Assembly: GCF_021650975.2 (NCBI RefSeq)
Contig: NZ_CP091285.1
Coordinates: 3,038,001 to 3,102,000 of the forward strand
Source: Flavobacterium jumunjinense
GTDB lineage: Bacteria; Bacteroidota; Bacteroidia; Flavobacteriales; Flavobacteriaceae
Length of the DNA: 64,000 bases
Reading direction: 5' to 3'
The notes below the pieces were generated by a model. It did not search any database. It was not told the origin of the DNA and saw only the letters and a list, made by a program, of their open reading frames with translations. The position numbers were made by a program, and so were the translations under genes. Each line of letters starts with the position of its first letter. Position 1 is the stretch's first letter. Shown here piece after piece: positions 41,967-51,300 of the stretch.

Positions 41967-42728
41967 AATTGTAGATAAATTATTGTATTTTTTTGAAACC
42001 AAAGACCAGTTTATTAGTTCAAATACGGCTTCAATATATGCTTTTTTATTGTTTTTATGCTTTAAGTAATATGAATGCTCCCATAAATCCAAACACAATA
42101 TTGGTGTTCCTTTTATTGTTGCATCATACATTAATGGATTGTTTTCATTGTTCGAAGTTGTAATTTCTAATTGCCCATTTTTTGTAACAACTAACCAAAC
42201 CCAACCAGAACCATTATGTTTATTAGCTTCGTTAATAAATTTATTCTTAAATATTGCAAATGAAACAAAGTCTTCGTTGATCGCTTTTGCTAAATTTTCT
42301 GTAGGTTTCTTAGCTCCTTTTGGAGTCAGAATTTCAAAATAAAGAGAATGATTAAAATAGCCTCCTGCATTGTTTTTTAAATCTACTTCTTTATCACCCA
42401 CTTTCAATAAAATTTCTTGAATTGTTTTATCTTTCCACTCTGTATTTGTTTCAACAAAACTATTTAAAGAATTAGTGTAATTTAAATAAAACTTTGAATA
42501 ATGGATTTCCATTGTTTCTCCATCTATCGCAGACTCTAATGCATCGTATGGATAATTAATTTTAAATAATCTAAAATGACCACCAATTGTTTTAACATTA
42601 TTTGGATTGCCAAAAGTGGTAGATGTTTTTATTTCTGGTTCAGGAAGTTGGACTTCGACTAAATTACTCTCGTTTTTACACGAAAATAATGAGAAAATAA
42701 AAAATAGAATTAAGTAGCTTTTTTTCAT
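41955..42728 (-). CDS. Divergent Fe/Mn superoxide dismutase-like lipoprotein
   Basis: A 257-residue protein with a lipobox (LFSC, Cys17), so it is exported and membrane-attached. The mature part is a Fe/Mn-SOD fold: the ligands correspond to H76 (ETMEIHYSK), H127 (FNHSLYF), D214 and H218 (LDLWEHSYY), all present, along with GSGWVWLV and the family closing motif AVFELINW. Several second-shell residues differ from active SODs: the His30 equivalent is F80, and the outer-sphere Gln146 equivalent is E195 (SNNENNPLM); the Gln69 alternative is Gly. Activity may be altered or lost, or the metal may be used differently. It overlaps the ACBP gene by 4 bases and ends the operon. Confidence 0.85.
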   Translation of the reverse strand: MKKSYLILFFIFSLFSCKNESNLVEVQLPEPEIKTSTTFGNPNNVKTIGGHFRLFKINYPYDALESAIDGETMEIHYSKFYLNYTNSLNSFVETNTEWKDKTIQEILLKVGDKEVDLKNNAGGYFNHSLYFEILTPKGAKKPTENLAKAINEDFVSFAIFKNKFINEANKHNGSGWVWLVVTKNGQLEITTSNNENNPLMYDATIKGTPILCLDLWEHSYYLKHKNNKKAYIEAVFELINWSLVSKKYNNLSTINPQ

Positions 42729-43003
42729 AGACCTCTTTCTTTCATAAGTTGATTAATGATGTCTATATATTGTTTTTTAGCTTCATCAATTGATAAGTTT
42801 TTAACTTGCATCCAAGCATTTAGCTTAAAAGCATTTCTTAAATCCTGAGGGTTTTGAAAATAGAGATTTGTGTTTCCGCTAGTAGCTTGCTTGTATAATC
42901 CATATAGGACAAGTTGTGTGTCTTGTGGAACAGTGTCTTGAGGAACAATATTAGCATTCTCAAAAGCTTCTTCAAATAATATGTCTATATCCTTTTTACT
43001 CAT
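42725..43003 (-). CDS. Acyl-CoA-binding protein (ACBP)
   Basis: A 92-residue four-helix ACBP. The signature LYGLYKQATSGNTN (helix 2), KLNAWMQVKNLSIDEAKKQYIDII (helices 3-4) and the Lys and Tyr residues that contact the CoA phosphate are present. It binds long-chain acyl-CoA. The N-terminus contains a direct pentapeptide repeat (VPQDTVPQDT), probably a small coding duplication. It starts next to psd (43004) and overlaps the SOD-like gene by 4 bases, so it works within a phospholipid-synthesis operon. Confidence 0.93.
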   Translation of the reverse strand: MSKKDIDILFEEAFENANIVPQDTVPQDTQLVLYGLYKQATSGNTNLYFQNPQDLRNAFKLNAWMQVKNLSIDEAKKQYIDIINQLMKERGL

Positions 43004-43654
43004 TTATTTCTTAGAAATGATTGTTTTTGCACCAATTGCTTTTTCTCCTAATTTCACATTTACTTCAGTTCCTAATGGTAAATAAATGTCTACTCTTGAA
43101 CCAAACTTAATAAAACCAGCATCTTTACCCTGAACTACGCGCATTCCTTCTTCTGCATAGTTAACAATTCTTCTTGCTAATGCTCCAGCAATTTGACGAT
43201 ACATAATTTCTCCGTAAATTCTATTGTTTATAACAATAGTTGTACGTTCATTCTCTTCACTAGCTTTTGGATGCCATGCAACTAAGTATTTTCCAGGATG
43301 GTATTTACTATATTTAACAACTCCATTAACTGGATAGCGTGTAACGTGTACATTTATTGGAGACATAAAGATTGAAACCATTAATCTTTTTTCTTTAAAA
43401 TATTCTGGCTCATAAACCTCCTCAATAACAACTACTTTTCCATCAACAGGAGCAAGAATATGATTGTCGCTATTGTCTGCAACTCTTTTTGGGTTTCTGA
43501 AAAATTGTAATACTAAAAATAGCAACGCAATTGCTAAAATGATTATAGCGCTCTTTATCCAATTGGTAGAAATAAAAGCATCGCTAATGAAAATTAAACC
43601 TACAACAATTATAAGCGTAATAAAAATGATTTTTGCACCTTCTTTATGAAACAT
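43004..43654 (-). CDS. psd: Phosphatidylserine decarboxylase
   Basis: Converts phosphatidylserine to phosphatidylethanolamine. The 216-residue proenzyme is the short bacterial/archaeal type: one N-terminal membrane segment (about 10-48), the core HILAPVDGKVVVIEEV and SIFMSPINVHVTRYPV, then ERTTIVINN and the self-cleavage site FGSRVD, where S187 becomes the pyruvoyl group. Cleavage would give a larger beta and a short alpha chain. It overlaps cdsA by 11 bases and is adjacent to the ACBP gene. Confidence 0.94.
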   Translation of the reverse strand: MFHKEGAKIIFITLIIVVGLIFISDAFISTNWIKSAIIILAIALLFLVLQFFRNPKRVADNSDNHILAPVDGKVVVIEEVYEPEYFKEKRLMVSIFMSPINVHVTRYPVNGVVKYSKYHPGKYLVAWHPKASEENERTTIVINNRIYGEIMYRQIAGALARRIVNYAEEGMRVVQGKDAGFIKFGSRVDIYLPLGTEVNVKLGEKAIGAKTIISKK

Positions 43655-44456
43655 AATATAAAATTAAATAAAACAAATTAATGAATGGAACTACAAATAT
43701 AATACTGTCTAATCGATCTAGAATTCCACCATGACCAGGCATAATGCTTCCAGTATCTTTTATTCCAGCAACTCTTTTTAACTTTGACTCTATTAGATCT
43801 CCAAGAGTACTAAAAATACTAATTATTATTGCAATAATTGCCCAAATGTATAAATTTTTTGTGCCAATATAATACTTTGATAATAATGCACTAAAAATAA
43901 CAGTAAAAATTATACCGCCAATAAAACCCTCTATTGTTTTTTTGGGAGAAACCCTTGGGAATAATTTATGCTTTCCGAAGTTTTTCCCCACTAAATAAGC
44001 GAAAGTATCGTTTGTCCAAATTAGCACCAATATGGTAATTAAAATTTTTTCATTGTATTTATTTCCTTTTCCAATGCAAATATGGTTTGTTAGAAGGAAA
44101 GGAATAATAATATAACCTATCAGGATAATATATCTTGTGTAGATTTTGAAATCTGTTTTTTTATTATCGAAAAGATAAAATAATAGTTTTAGAGAAATTA
44201 GTATAGAAAAAACAGAAAGGATTGTCCAAGTAGAAGTACTAATTAAGGTTTTATCCCAAAGGAAATAATATAGTACGGCAGAAATAGGTAATGAAATATA
44301 GTAGTTTAATGATGCTAATTTGCAAAATTCATACACACCAATAAGTAAAAAAGTACCGAAAAGAATTGCAAAGCTCTCTTTTGAGTATAAAATGCTTGCT
44401 AATAATAAAAATATATAAACAGCACCAGATAATGCTCTTTTTAAAGTTTCGTTCAT
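43644..44456 (-). CDS. cdsA: Phosphatidate cytidylyltransferase
   Basis: Makes CDP-diacylglycerol from CTP and phosphatidic acid, the precursor of phosphatidylserine, PE and cardiolipin. The 270-residue protein has about eight membrane helices and the C-terminal signature GSIMPGHGGILDRLDS with the catalytic Asp residues; NDTFAYLVGKNFGKHKLFPRVSPKKTIEGFIGG is also typical (quoted motifs: WTNDTFAYLVG, SPKKTIEGFIGG). The ATG at 44456 is used because homologues begin MNETLKRALSG; the upstream TTG region is inside the LUD gene. Its neighbour psd completes the pathway. Confidence 0.94.
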   Translation of the reverse strand: MNETLKRALSGAVYIFLLLASILYSKESFAILFGTFLLIGVYEFCKLASLNYYISLPISAVLYYFLWDKTLISTSTWTILSVFSILISLKLLFYLFDNKKTDFKIYTRYIILIGYIIIPFLLTNHICIGKGNKYNEKILITILVLIWTNDTFAYLVGKNFGKHKLFPRVSPKKTIEGFIGGIIFTVIFSALLSKYYIGTKNLYIWAIIAIIISIFSTLGDLIESKLKRVAGIKDTGSIMPGHGGILDRLDSIIFVVPFINLFYLILYYVS

Positions 44457-44457
44457 C

Positions 44458-45060
44458 TTAGAGATCTTCAAATAAAAGCAAATATAGGTTTTTATGACAA
44501 CTTCCATACTGTAAAAAGTCTTCTTCTTTTGCTTTTTCGAAGTATTTTATGGTAGTAATATTGGATGGATATTCTTTGTCATATTTATTTTTAATCATTC
44601 TTAAACCGTCTCCTTTGTTACCAACTAACTGACTTGTTGTTGCAAGCACAATCATATTTGTTGGTAAATCGTTTGGTTTTAAATGTCTAAACTGTTTTGA
44701 AGAAAAAAGTATCGAACCTTCATCTGCAATTAAGTTTTCGCAAGTAGAAAAATAAAAAACCGGTTTTTTTGGGTCATTCTTATAATCTAATTTGTTTTCA
44801 TCAAGAAGATGGAATAATTGAGATTCATGACATAATGCCTGACATTCAAACCAATCATTTTCTTCTAAAATATTTAGAAAATTCTCAGAAACTTCATTTA
44901 GGTTTTCACAATAGATAAATTTACCACCATTTTTCTTGAATGAATGCGTAAACATTTCATCTATTGGTAGATTAATATCTGGAGCATACGGACTATCCAT
45001 ATCCTTGTTTTCCTTAGAGGAGTTTCCTATGTTTCCAAAAATTTTTTTGAAAAAATTCAT
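44458..45060 (-). CDS. LUD domain protein
   Basis: A 200-residue single-domain protein of the LUD (lactate utilisation, LutC/LutB-like) fold: FYFSTCENLIADEGSILFSS and NMIVLATTSQLV, with SNITTIKYFE near the end. LutC-type proteins take part in lactate oxidation, but many LUD-only proteins have other unknown roles. It heads the lipid operon under its own -7 element, ending one base before the cdsA start. There are no lutA or lutB genes near it. Confidence 0.85.
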   Translation of the reverse strand: MNFFKKIFGNIGNSSKENKDMDSPYAPDINLPIDEMFTHSFKKNGGKFIYCENLNEVSENFLNILEENDWFECQALCHESQLFHLLDENKLDYKNDPKKPVFYFSTCENLIADEGSILFSSKQFRHLKPNDLPTNMIVLATTSQLVGNKGDGLRMIKNKYDKEYPSNITTIKYFEKAKEEDFLQYGSCHKNLYLLLFEDL

Positions 45061-45097
45061 TTAAATTTTGTAGGTATCATTGTTATTAGCGCGACTT

Positions 45098-45105
45098 CAA
45101 AGATA
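45098..45105 (-). promoter_or_regulatory. Predicted -7 element of the LUD-lipid operon
   Basis: On the minus strand TATCTTTG matches TAnnTTTG, 38 bases before the ATG at 45060. It drives LUD-cdsA-psd-ACBP-SOD. Confidence 0.5.
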
Positions 45106-45107
45106 AA

Positions 45108-45146
45108 AAAAAACTTAGTTCTTTATAGTAAAGAACTAAGTTTTTT
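45108..45146 (-). terminator. Terminator after ftsH
   Basis: AAAACTTAGTTCTTT pairs perfectly with AAAGAACTAAGTTTT over a 5-base loop, with A- and T-runs on both sides. It separates ftsH from the LUD operon promoter. Confidence 0.85.
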
Positions 45147-45165
45147 ATCATTAGTAGTAGAAGTT

Positions 45166-47091
45166 TTATTCTGACGCTCCTTCTGAACTAGTTTCAATTA
45201 GTTTTTCATGAGGTCTATTCCCAAAGATAGTTTCTAAATCATCTTTAAAAATCACTTCTTTTTCTATAAGTATATCAGCAAGTTGAATTAATTTATCCTT
45301 GTTGTCTTCTAATAAATCAATCGCTCTTTTGTACTGTCCTTCTATTAATTTAGAAATTTCAGAATCAATAACTCTTGCGGTGTCTTCAGAATACGGTTTT
45401 GAAAAATTATATTCACTTTGTCCTGAAGAATCATAATAAGTAATGTTTCCTATTTTATCATTCAATCCATAAATAGTAACCATAGCTCTTGCTTGTTTCG
45501 TTACTTTTTCTAAATCACTTAAGGCACCAGTTGAAATTCTATCAAAAATCACTTTTTCTGCAGCTCTACCACCCATTGTAGCACACATTTCGTCAAGCAT
45601 TTGCTCTGGATGAACAATTAAACGTTCTTCTGGTAAATACCAAGCAGCTCCTAAGCTTTGTCCTCTAGGAACAATGGTTACTTTAACTAGTGGTGCAGCA
45701 TGTTCAAGCATCCAACTTACAGTTGCATGACCTGCTTCATGTATTGCAATTGCTCTTTTTTCTTCTGGAGTAACAATTTTATTTTTCTTCTCTAAACCAC
45801 CAACAATTCTGTCTACAGCATCTAAGAAATCTTGTTTGTTAACCGCTTTTTTGTTTTTTCTAGCAGCAATTAAAGCTGCTTCATTACAAACATTAGCAAT
45901 ATCTGCTCCAGAGAAACCAGGAGTTTGTTTTGCTAAGAATTCTGTATCTAATTCTTCTTCTTTTTTAATTGGCTTAAGATGTACTTCGAAAATTTCTTTA
46001 CGTTCTCTAACATCTGGAAGATCAACATAAATTTGTCTGTCAAAACGTCCTGCTCTCATTAACGCTTTATCTAAAACATCAGCTCTATTGGTTGCAGCTA
46101 AGACTATTACGTTAGTGTTTGTTCCGAAACCGTCCATCTCTGTTAGTAATTGATTAAGAGTGTTTTCTCTTTCGTCATTTCCACCAGACATGTTGCTTTT
46201 TCCACGTGCTCTACCTACAGCATCAATCTCATCAATAAAAATAATTGCTGGAGATTTTTCTTTAGCTTGTTTAAATAAATCTCTTACTCTTGAAGCTCCT
46301 ACACCTACAAACATTTCAACAAAATCTGAACCAGATAATGAGAAAAAAGGAACTTTTGCTTCTCCAGCTACAGCTTTTGCTAATAAGGTTTTACCAGTTC
46401 CTGGAGGTCCAACTAATAAGGCTCCTTTTGGAATTTTACCACCAATAGAAGTATATTTTTCTGGATTTTTTAAGAACTCTACAATTTCTTCGATTTCTTC
46501 TTTTGCTCCTTCAAGTCCTGCTACGTTTTCAAAAGTGATTTTTACATCATTCTTTTCATCAAATAATTTAGCTTTAGATTTTCCAATGTTAAAAATTTGA
46601 CCACCACCGCCAGAACCACCAGACATTCTTTTCATCATGAAAAACCATAATGCAACAATGACAATGATAGGAAGTAAAATAGAAAATAATTCGCCCCAGT
46701 TGCTTTCTGGTTCTTTTGCATAATCCTCTATAAGTTTCTTCTCTCTCGCTTCTTCTAGTGTTTTTTGAAACAATTCTAAGTTACCAATTTCAAAATAATA
46801 ATGGGGTCCTTTTTCATTAAGTTTCCCAAGCATATTGTCTTTGGCTTTATTGTGTTCTTTGTTACCTAAAGCTTCCTTTTTAAGGAATATTTGTGCTTTA
46901 GTATTAGAAAAAAGAACTTTATCTACCTGATTTGAATCTAAAAATTCATGAAATTTAGATAAGGTGGTTGGTTTTGGGTTGCTTAAATCAATTCCATTGC
47001 CAAAAACATTTATTAATAACAATACTCCAACAATAAGCCCATATATTAACCAAGGGCTTATTTTGAATTTTGGATTTTTATTTTCAGACAT
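45166..47091 (-). CDS. ftsH: ATP-dependent zinc metalloprotease FtsH
   Basis: Inner-membrane AAA protease for quality control of membrane and regulatory proteins. The 641-residue chain has membrane helices at about 13-30 and 134-152 flanking a periplasmic loop, a Gly/Ser-rich linker (SGGSGGGG), the AAA domain with Walker A GPPGTGKT (228-235) and the SRH, and the zinc site HEAGH (451-455) of the M41 protease. The acidic C-terminus ([10 protein letters not shown]) is normal. It follows rsfS by 7 bases and ends in a strong terminator. Confidence 0.97.
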   Translation of the reverse strand: MSENKNPKFKISPWLIYGLIVGVLLLINVFGNGIDLSNPKPTTLSKFHEFLDSNQVDKVLFSNTKAQIFLKKEALGNKEHNKAKDNMLGKLNEKGPHYYFEIGNLELFQKTLEEAREKKLIEDYAKEPESNWGELFSILLPIIVIVALWFFMMKRMSGGSGGGGQIFNIGKSKAKLFDEKNDVKITFENVAGLEGAKEEIEEIVEFLKNPEKYTSIGGKIPKGALLVGPPGTGKTLLAKAVAGEAKVPFFSLSGSDFVEMFVGVGASRVRDLFKQAKEKSPAIIFIDEIDAVGRARGKSNMSGGNDERENTLNQLLTEMDGFGTNTNVIVLAATNRADVLDKALMRAGRFDRQIYVDLPDVRERKEIFEVHLKPIKKEEELDTEFLAKQTPGFSGADIANVCNEAALIAARKNKKAVNKQDFLDAVDRIVGGLEKKNKIVTPEEKRAIAIHEAGHATVSWMLEHAAPLVKVTIVPRGQSLGAAWYLPEERLIVHPEQMLDEMCATMGGRAAEKVIFDRISTGALSDLEKVTKQARAMVTIYGLNDKIGNITYYDSSGQSEYNFSKPYSEDTARVIDSEISKLIEGQYKRAIDLLEDNKDKLIQLADILIEKEVIFKDDLETIFGNRPHEKLIETSSEGASE

Positions 47092-47098
47092 AATTTTT

Positions 47099-47464
47099 TT
47101 AATATTTACTTTCTATAGAAGTTATTTTAGCATCTCCCCAAAGATTTTCAATGTTATAATATTCTCTAATGTGAGTTTGAAAAACATGAACAACAATGTT
47201 TACGAAGTCCATTAAAACCCATTCCGCATTTTCCATACCTTCAACATGCCATGGTTTTTCTTTAAGTTCTTTAGATACTACTTTTTGAATTGAATTTGCG
47301 ATAGCTACAACTTGGGTGTTTGAGTTTCCATTACAAACAATGAAATAATCGCATACAGTATTGTCTATTTCTCTAAGATCTAAAATGTTTATATCAGCAC
47401 CTTTAACATCTTCAATCCCTTTAATGATATTAGCTAATAAATCGTCGTTATTATTATTTCCCAT
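47099..47464 (-). CDS. rsfS: Ribosomal silencing factor RsfS
   Basis: A 121-residue RsfS/YbeB/Iojap protein. It binds ribosomal protein L14 on the 50S subunit and blocks subunit joining in slow growth. Diagnostic segments are DINILDLREIDNTVCDYFIVCNG (quoted parts: ILDLREID, CDYFIVC), WHVEGMENAEWVLMDF and VHVFQTHIREYYNIE. It is the first gene of a two-gene operon with ftsH, 7 bases upstream of it, a pairing seen in many flavobacteria. Confidence 0.95.
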   Translation of the reverse strand: MGNNNNDDLLANIIKGIEDVKGADINILDLREIDNTVCDYFIVCNGNSNTQVVAIANSIQKVVSKELKEKPWHVEGMENAEWVLMDFVNIVVHVFQTHIREYYNIENLWGDAKITSIESKY

Positions 47465-47484
47465 TTAAATTTTTTAAGTTTATG

Positions 47485-47492
47485 CAAAGTTA
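47485..47492 (-). promoter_or_regulatory. Predicted -7 element of rsfS-ftsH
   Basis: On the minus strand TAACTTTG matches TAnnTTTG, 20 bases before the rsfS ATG. Confidence 0.5.
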
Positions 47493-47506
47493 TCATTTTT
47501 TGTCTT

Positions 47507-47514
47507 TATTTTTG
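47507..47514 (+). promoter_or_regulatory. Predicted -7 element of birA
   Basis: TATTTTTG matches TAnnTTTG, 44 bases before the birA start and divergent from the rsfS element. Confidence 0.4.
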
Positions 47515-47558
47515 AACCTTAACATAAGATTAAAAATAAAACTTTACATTTTTTGTAA

Positions 47559-48284
47559 ATGAATATTATCAAACTCAATGCCATAGCTTCAACAAACGAT
47601 TTTTTAAAAGAATTGTCAGCGAAGCAAATCGTACAAAATTTAACAACTGTTGTTGCGGAAAATCAATTAAATGGAAAAGGTCAAAGAGGAACTACTTGGA
47701 ACTCCGAAGATGGTAAGAACCTAACATTCAGTGTTTTTTTAAACGGAAATACTATAAATACTACATCACTTTATTTAATAAATATAATTGTACCCATTAG
47801 TATTCAAGAAGTTTTAAAACGATATAATTTTAACACTATTGCAATTAAATGGCCAAACGACATTTTGTCAGGCAACAAAAAAATTGGCGGAATTTTAATT
47901 GAAAATGCAATAAAGTCAGACGGAACTGTGCAAACAATTATCGGAGTAGGGCTTAATGTGAATCAATTCTATTTTGAAAATCTACCTCAAGCAGCTTCTT
48001 TGGCTATGATAATGAATAGAGAATTTGATAAAGAAATACTATTAAAAAACATTCTAGATCAATTGATGATTAATTTGAATAGAATAGGAGATGCGTCTTA
48101 TTTTTGGGAGAAATATAATGATTTACTCTTTAAAAAAGATATTCCGATGGTTTTTTCAAATGCTTTGAATGAAAAATTTATGGGAATTATAAAAGGGGTT
48201 TCTGAAAACGGTAAGTTGCTGTTGCTCTTAGAGGATGATGCAATAAAAGAATACGATATTAAAGAGATAAAAATGCATTATTAA
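47559..48284 (+). CDS. birA: Biotin--[acetyl-CoA-carboxylase] ligase
   Basis: Attaches biotin to the carboxylase BCCP via biotinyl-AMP. The 241-residue monofunctional enzyme has the nucleotide/biotin loop NGKGQRGTTWNSEDGKNLTFS (quoted parts: GKGQRGTTW, GKNLTFS), KWPNDIL and KKIGGILIE, and the C-terminal SH3-like domain (about 190-241). It lacks the N-terminal helix-turn-helix of E. coli BirA, so it cannot act as the biotin-operon repressor. It lies divergent to rsfS with its own promoter. Confidence 0.94.
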   Translation: MNIIKLNAIASTNDFLKELSAKQIVQNLTTVVAENQLNGKGQRGTTWNSEDGKNLTFSVFLNGNTINTTSLYLINIIVPISIQEVLKRYNFNTIAIKWPNDILSGNKKIGGILIENAIKSDGTVQTIIGVGLNVNQFYFENLPQAASLAMIMNREFDKEILLKNILDQLMINLNRIGDASYFWEKYNDLLFKKDIPMVFSNALNEKFMGIIKGVSENGKLLLLLEDDAIKEYDIKEIKMHY

Positions 48285-48347
48285 TTTACAAATCTTAAAA
48301 CTTAATAAAGACTTGTTAAACTTAACTAAAAAGTTTTTGTTTTTAAG

Positions 48348-48355
48348 TACTTTTG
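48348..48355 (+). promoter_or_regulatory. Predicted -7 element of ccsA
   Basis: TACTTTTG matches TAnnTTTG. The preferred ATG at 48382 is 26 bases downstream; the alternative TTG at 48313 would lie upstream of the promoter, which supports the later start. Confidence 0.5.
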
Positions 48356-48381
48356 CAATCATTAAATTTACTTGGTCTAAA

Positions 48382-51300
48382 ATGGATAAAAAAATATTTT
48401 CGTTCTTATTTTCAACTCGATTAATGGCAGTTTTGTTTATTGTTATGATAATTTCAATGGCTGCTGGAACTTTTATTGAAGATGCTTACAATACAGATAC
48501 TGCTCGTATTATTGTTTATAATGCTTGGTGGTTTGAGGTTATAATGGTCTTTTTTGTTATAAATTTTATTGGTAATATAAAGCGTTATCAGTTGTATAAA
48601 AGAGAAAAATGGGCTACACTTTTAATTCATTTATCGTTTATATTTATCATTTTGGGTGCTTTTGTTACTAGGTATATTAGTTATGAAGGTATGATGTTAA
48701 TTAGAGAAGGTGAGACGGAAAACCATATGTATTCTGATAAAACCTATGTTTCTGGTTTTGTTGATGGTGAATATAAAGGAGAAATGCGACGTAGGTCTTT
48801 TGAAAAAAGTAGATATTTTGCTCCAGAAATCGAAGACGCGTGGTTTTTAAAGCCTTTTTTCTCTAATGATTTTACAATTAAAGGAGATTTTAATTCAATT
48901 CCTTATGTTATTGAATATGACGATTTTTTAATGAATGTAACGGAAACGATTGAAGCTGATCCAAATGGTGTTCAGTATTTCAAAATGGTTGAATCTGGAG
49001 ATGGTTCTAGACATGAACACTTTTTAAAAGAAGGAGAAGTTCAAAGTATACATAATGTTTTATATGCATTTAATAAGTTTACACAAGGGGCAATAAATAT
49101 TTCAAACGAAAAAGGTGAGTTATCTATTCAGACGCCATTTGAAGGTAATTATATGAGAATGGCTGATAAATTGCAAGGTAAAGTTGCAAAAGATTCTGTT
49201 CAGCCTTTGCAAATGCGTTCATTGTATAATCTTGCGGGTACTCAATTTGTGTTTCCTGACGCCCCAATTAAGGGGAAAAAAGCATATAAATCAAATAGAG
49301 ATTATACCGACAAACAAACTGACGATGCTGTTTCTGTAACTATTAGATGTCAGGGTAAAGAAGAGAAATTACTATTAGTGGGTTCGAAAGGAAAACAAGG
49401 TGTGCCACAAAATATAAAAGTTGGTGATTTAGATTTTACTTTGTTTTTTGGAAGTAAGGTGTATGAAATGCCTTTTAAAATAAAGTTAGAGGATTTTATT
49501 GCGGATAAATATCCAGGAACAGAAAAAAGTTATTCTGCTTTTAAAAGTAAAATTGAAGTTCAAGATGCTGAAATGAATAAAACATTTAGGGATAGTGTTT
49601 TTATGAATAATATTTTAGATTATAGAGGTTTTCGTTTTTTTCAAGCTGGTTTTGATCCTGATGAAAAAGGAACACATTTATCTGTAAATCACGATCAATG
49701 GGGAACATGGATTACTTATTTTGGATACTTTTTATTGTATTTTGCATTAATGGCTATTTTATTTGATAAGAATACTCGTTTTGGAGATTTGAAGAGAAAA
49801 ATTGACAAGGTTAATGAGAAGAAAAAAATGATGACTACTGTTTTATTGCTTTTCTTTTCTGTATTAGGTTTTTCGCAAGAACATAAGCATCAAGAGTCAG
49901 ATTCAAAAAAAGTACTAGAACATATTCAGAAATATAAAGTTTCAGAAGAACATGCAGCAGAGTTTGGTAAAGTAGTGATTCAAGATCAGAGTGGTAGGAT
50001 GAAGCCTATTAATACTTTTTCTTCAGAGTTGTTGCGAAAAGTTTCAAAAAAAGATACCTATGAAGGATTGAATTCTGATCAGGCATTTATTTCAATGACT
50101 CAATTTCCTCAATATTGGTATAACGTGCCAATTATTTATTTGAATACAAAGAATGATAGTATTCGTAAGATTGCTGGGATTGATTCGTCTGTAAAATATG
50201 CTCCATTAATAAGTTTCTTTGATGAGGAAGGTGGTTATAAGTTGGCTCCTTATTTGGAAGGGGCTTATTCGGCTGCAGTTCCAAATAGTTTTCAAAAAGA
50301 TTTTATAGAAACAGATAAAAAAATTAACTTATTATATGATGCTTTAAGTGGTCAAATAATGAGGGTGTATCCTATACCTAAAGATAAAAATAATAAATGG
50401 GTTTCATATTTAGAAATAAGTGAAACTACAGGTACTGCGTTGGATTCTATAAAAACAGTATTACCTTTCTATTTGGATGCAGTTTCAAAGGCTTCTCAGA
50501 ATAATGATTACAAACTAGCAAGTTCGCTTTTGGTAGGACTAAAGAATTATCAAAAAAAATATGGACAGAAAGTAATGTTATCTGATGAGAAAATTAATTC
50601 TGAAATTTTATATAATAAATATGATGTTTTTAAGCGTTTGTATTATTTATATATGCTGGCAGGAGTTTTTATGCTTGCATTTGTTCTTTTTAAAATGTTT
50701 TCAGAAGCTAAGTGGGTTAGGTATACTGTTAATTTTTTCCATGGTTTAGTAATTTTATTTTTTGCAATTCATACTTTGGGATTGATAGCTAGATGGTATA
50801 TTTCAGGGCATGCCCCTTGGAGTAATGCTTATGAAAGCATGATTTATGTTGCTTGGGCAACCATGTTTTTTGGTGTTGCTTTCGGTAGAAAGTCGCAACT
50901 TACTTTAGCAGCAACAACTTTTGTAGGAGCTATGATTTTAATGGTGGCTCATATGAATTGGATGGATCCTGAAATAGGTAATTTACAGCCTGTTTTAAAC
51001 TCTTATTGGTTAATGATACATGTTGCGGTTATTGTAGCTAGTTATGGTCCGTTTACATTAGCTATGGTGTTAGGTTTAGTTGCTCTATTCTTAATGATTT
51101 TTACAAATAGTAATAATGTTAAGAAAATGAAGTTGGCTATTGATGAGTTGAGCTATATTAATGAAATGTCTGTAACAGTAGGTTTAGTAATGTTGACTAT
51201 TGGTAACTTCTTAGGAGGTCAATGGGCGAATGAAAGTTGGGGACGTTATTGGGGATGGGATCCAAAAGAGACATGGGCATTAATAAGTATTTTTGTTTAT

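Noticed and set aside
46160..46600. 146-codon plus-strand open frame inside ftsH
   Set aside because: It is antisense to the AAA domain of FtsH; the ftsH frame has every family motif.
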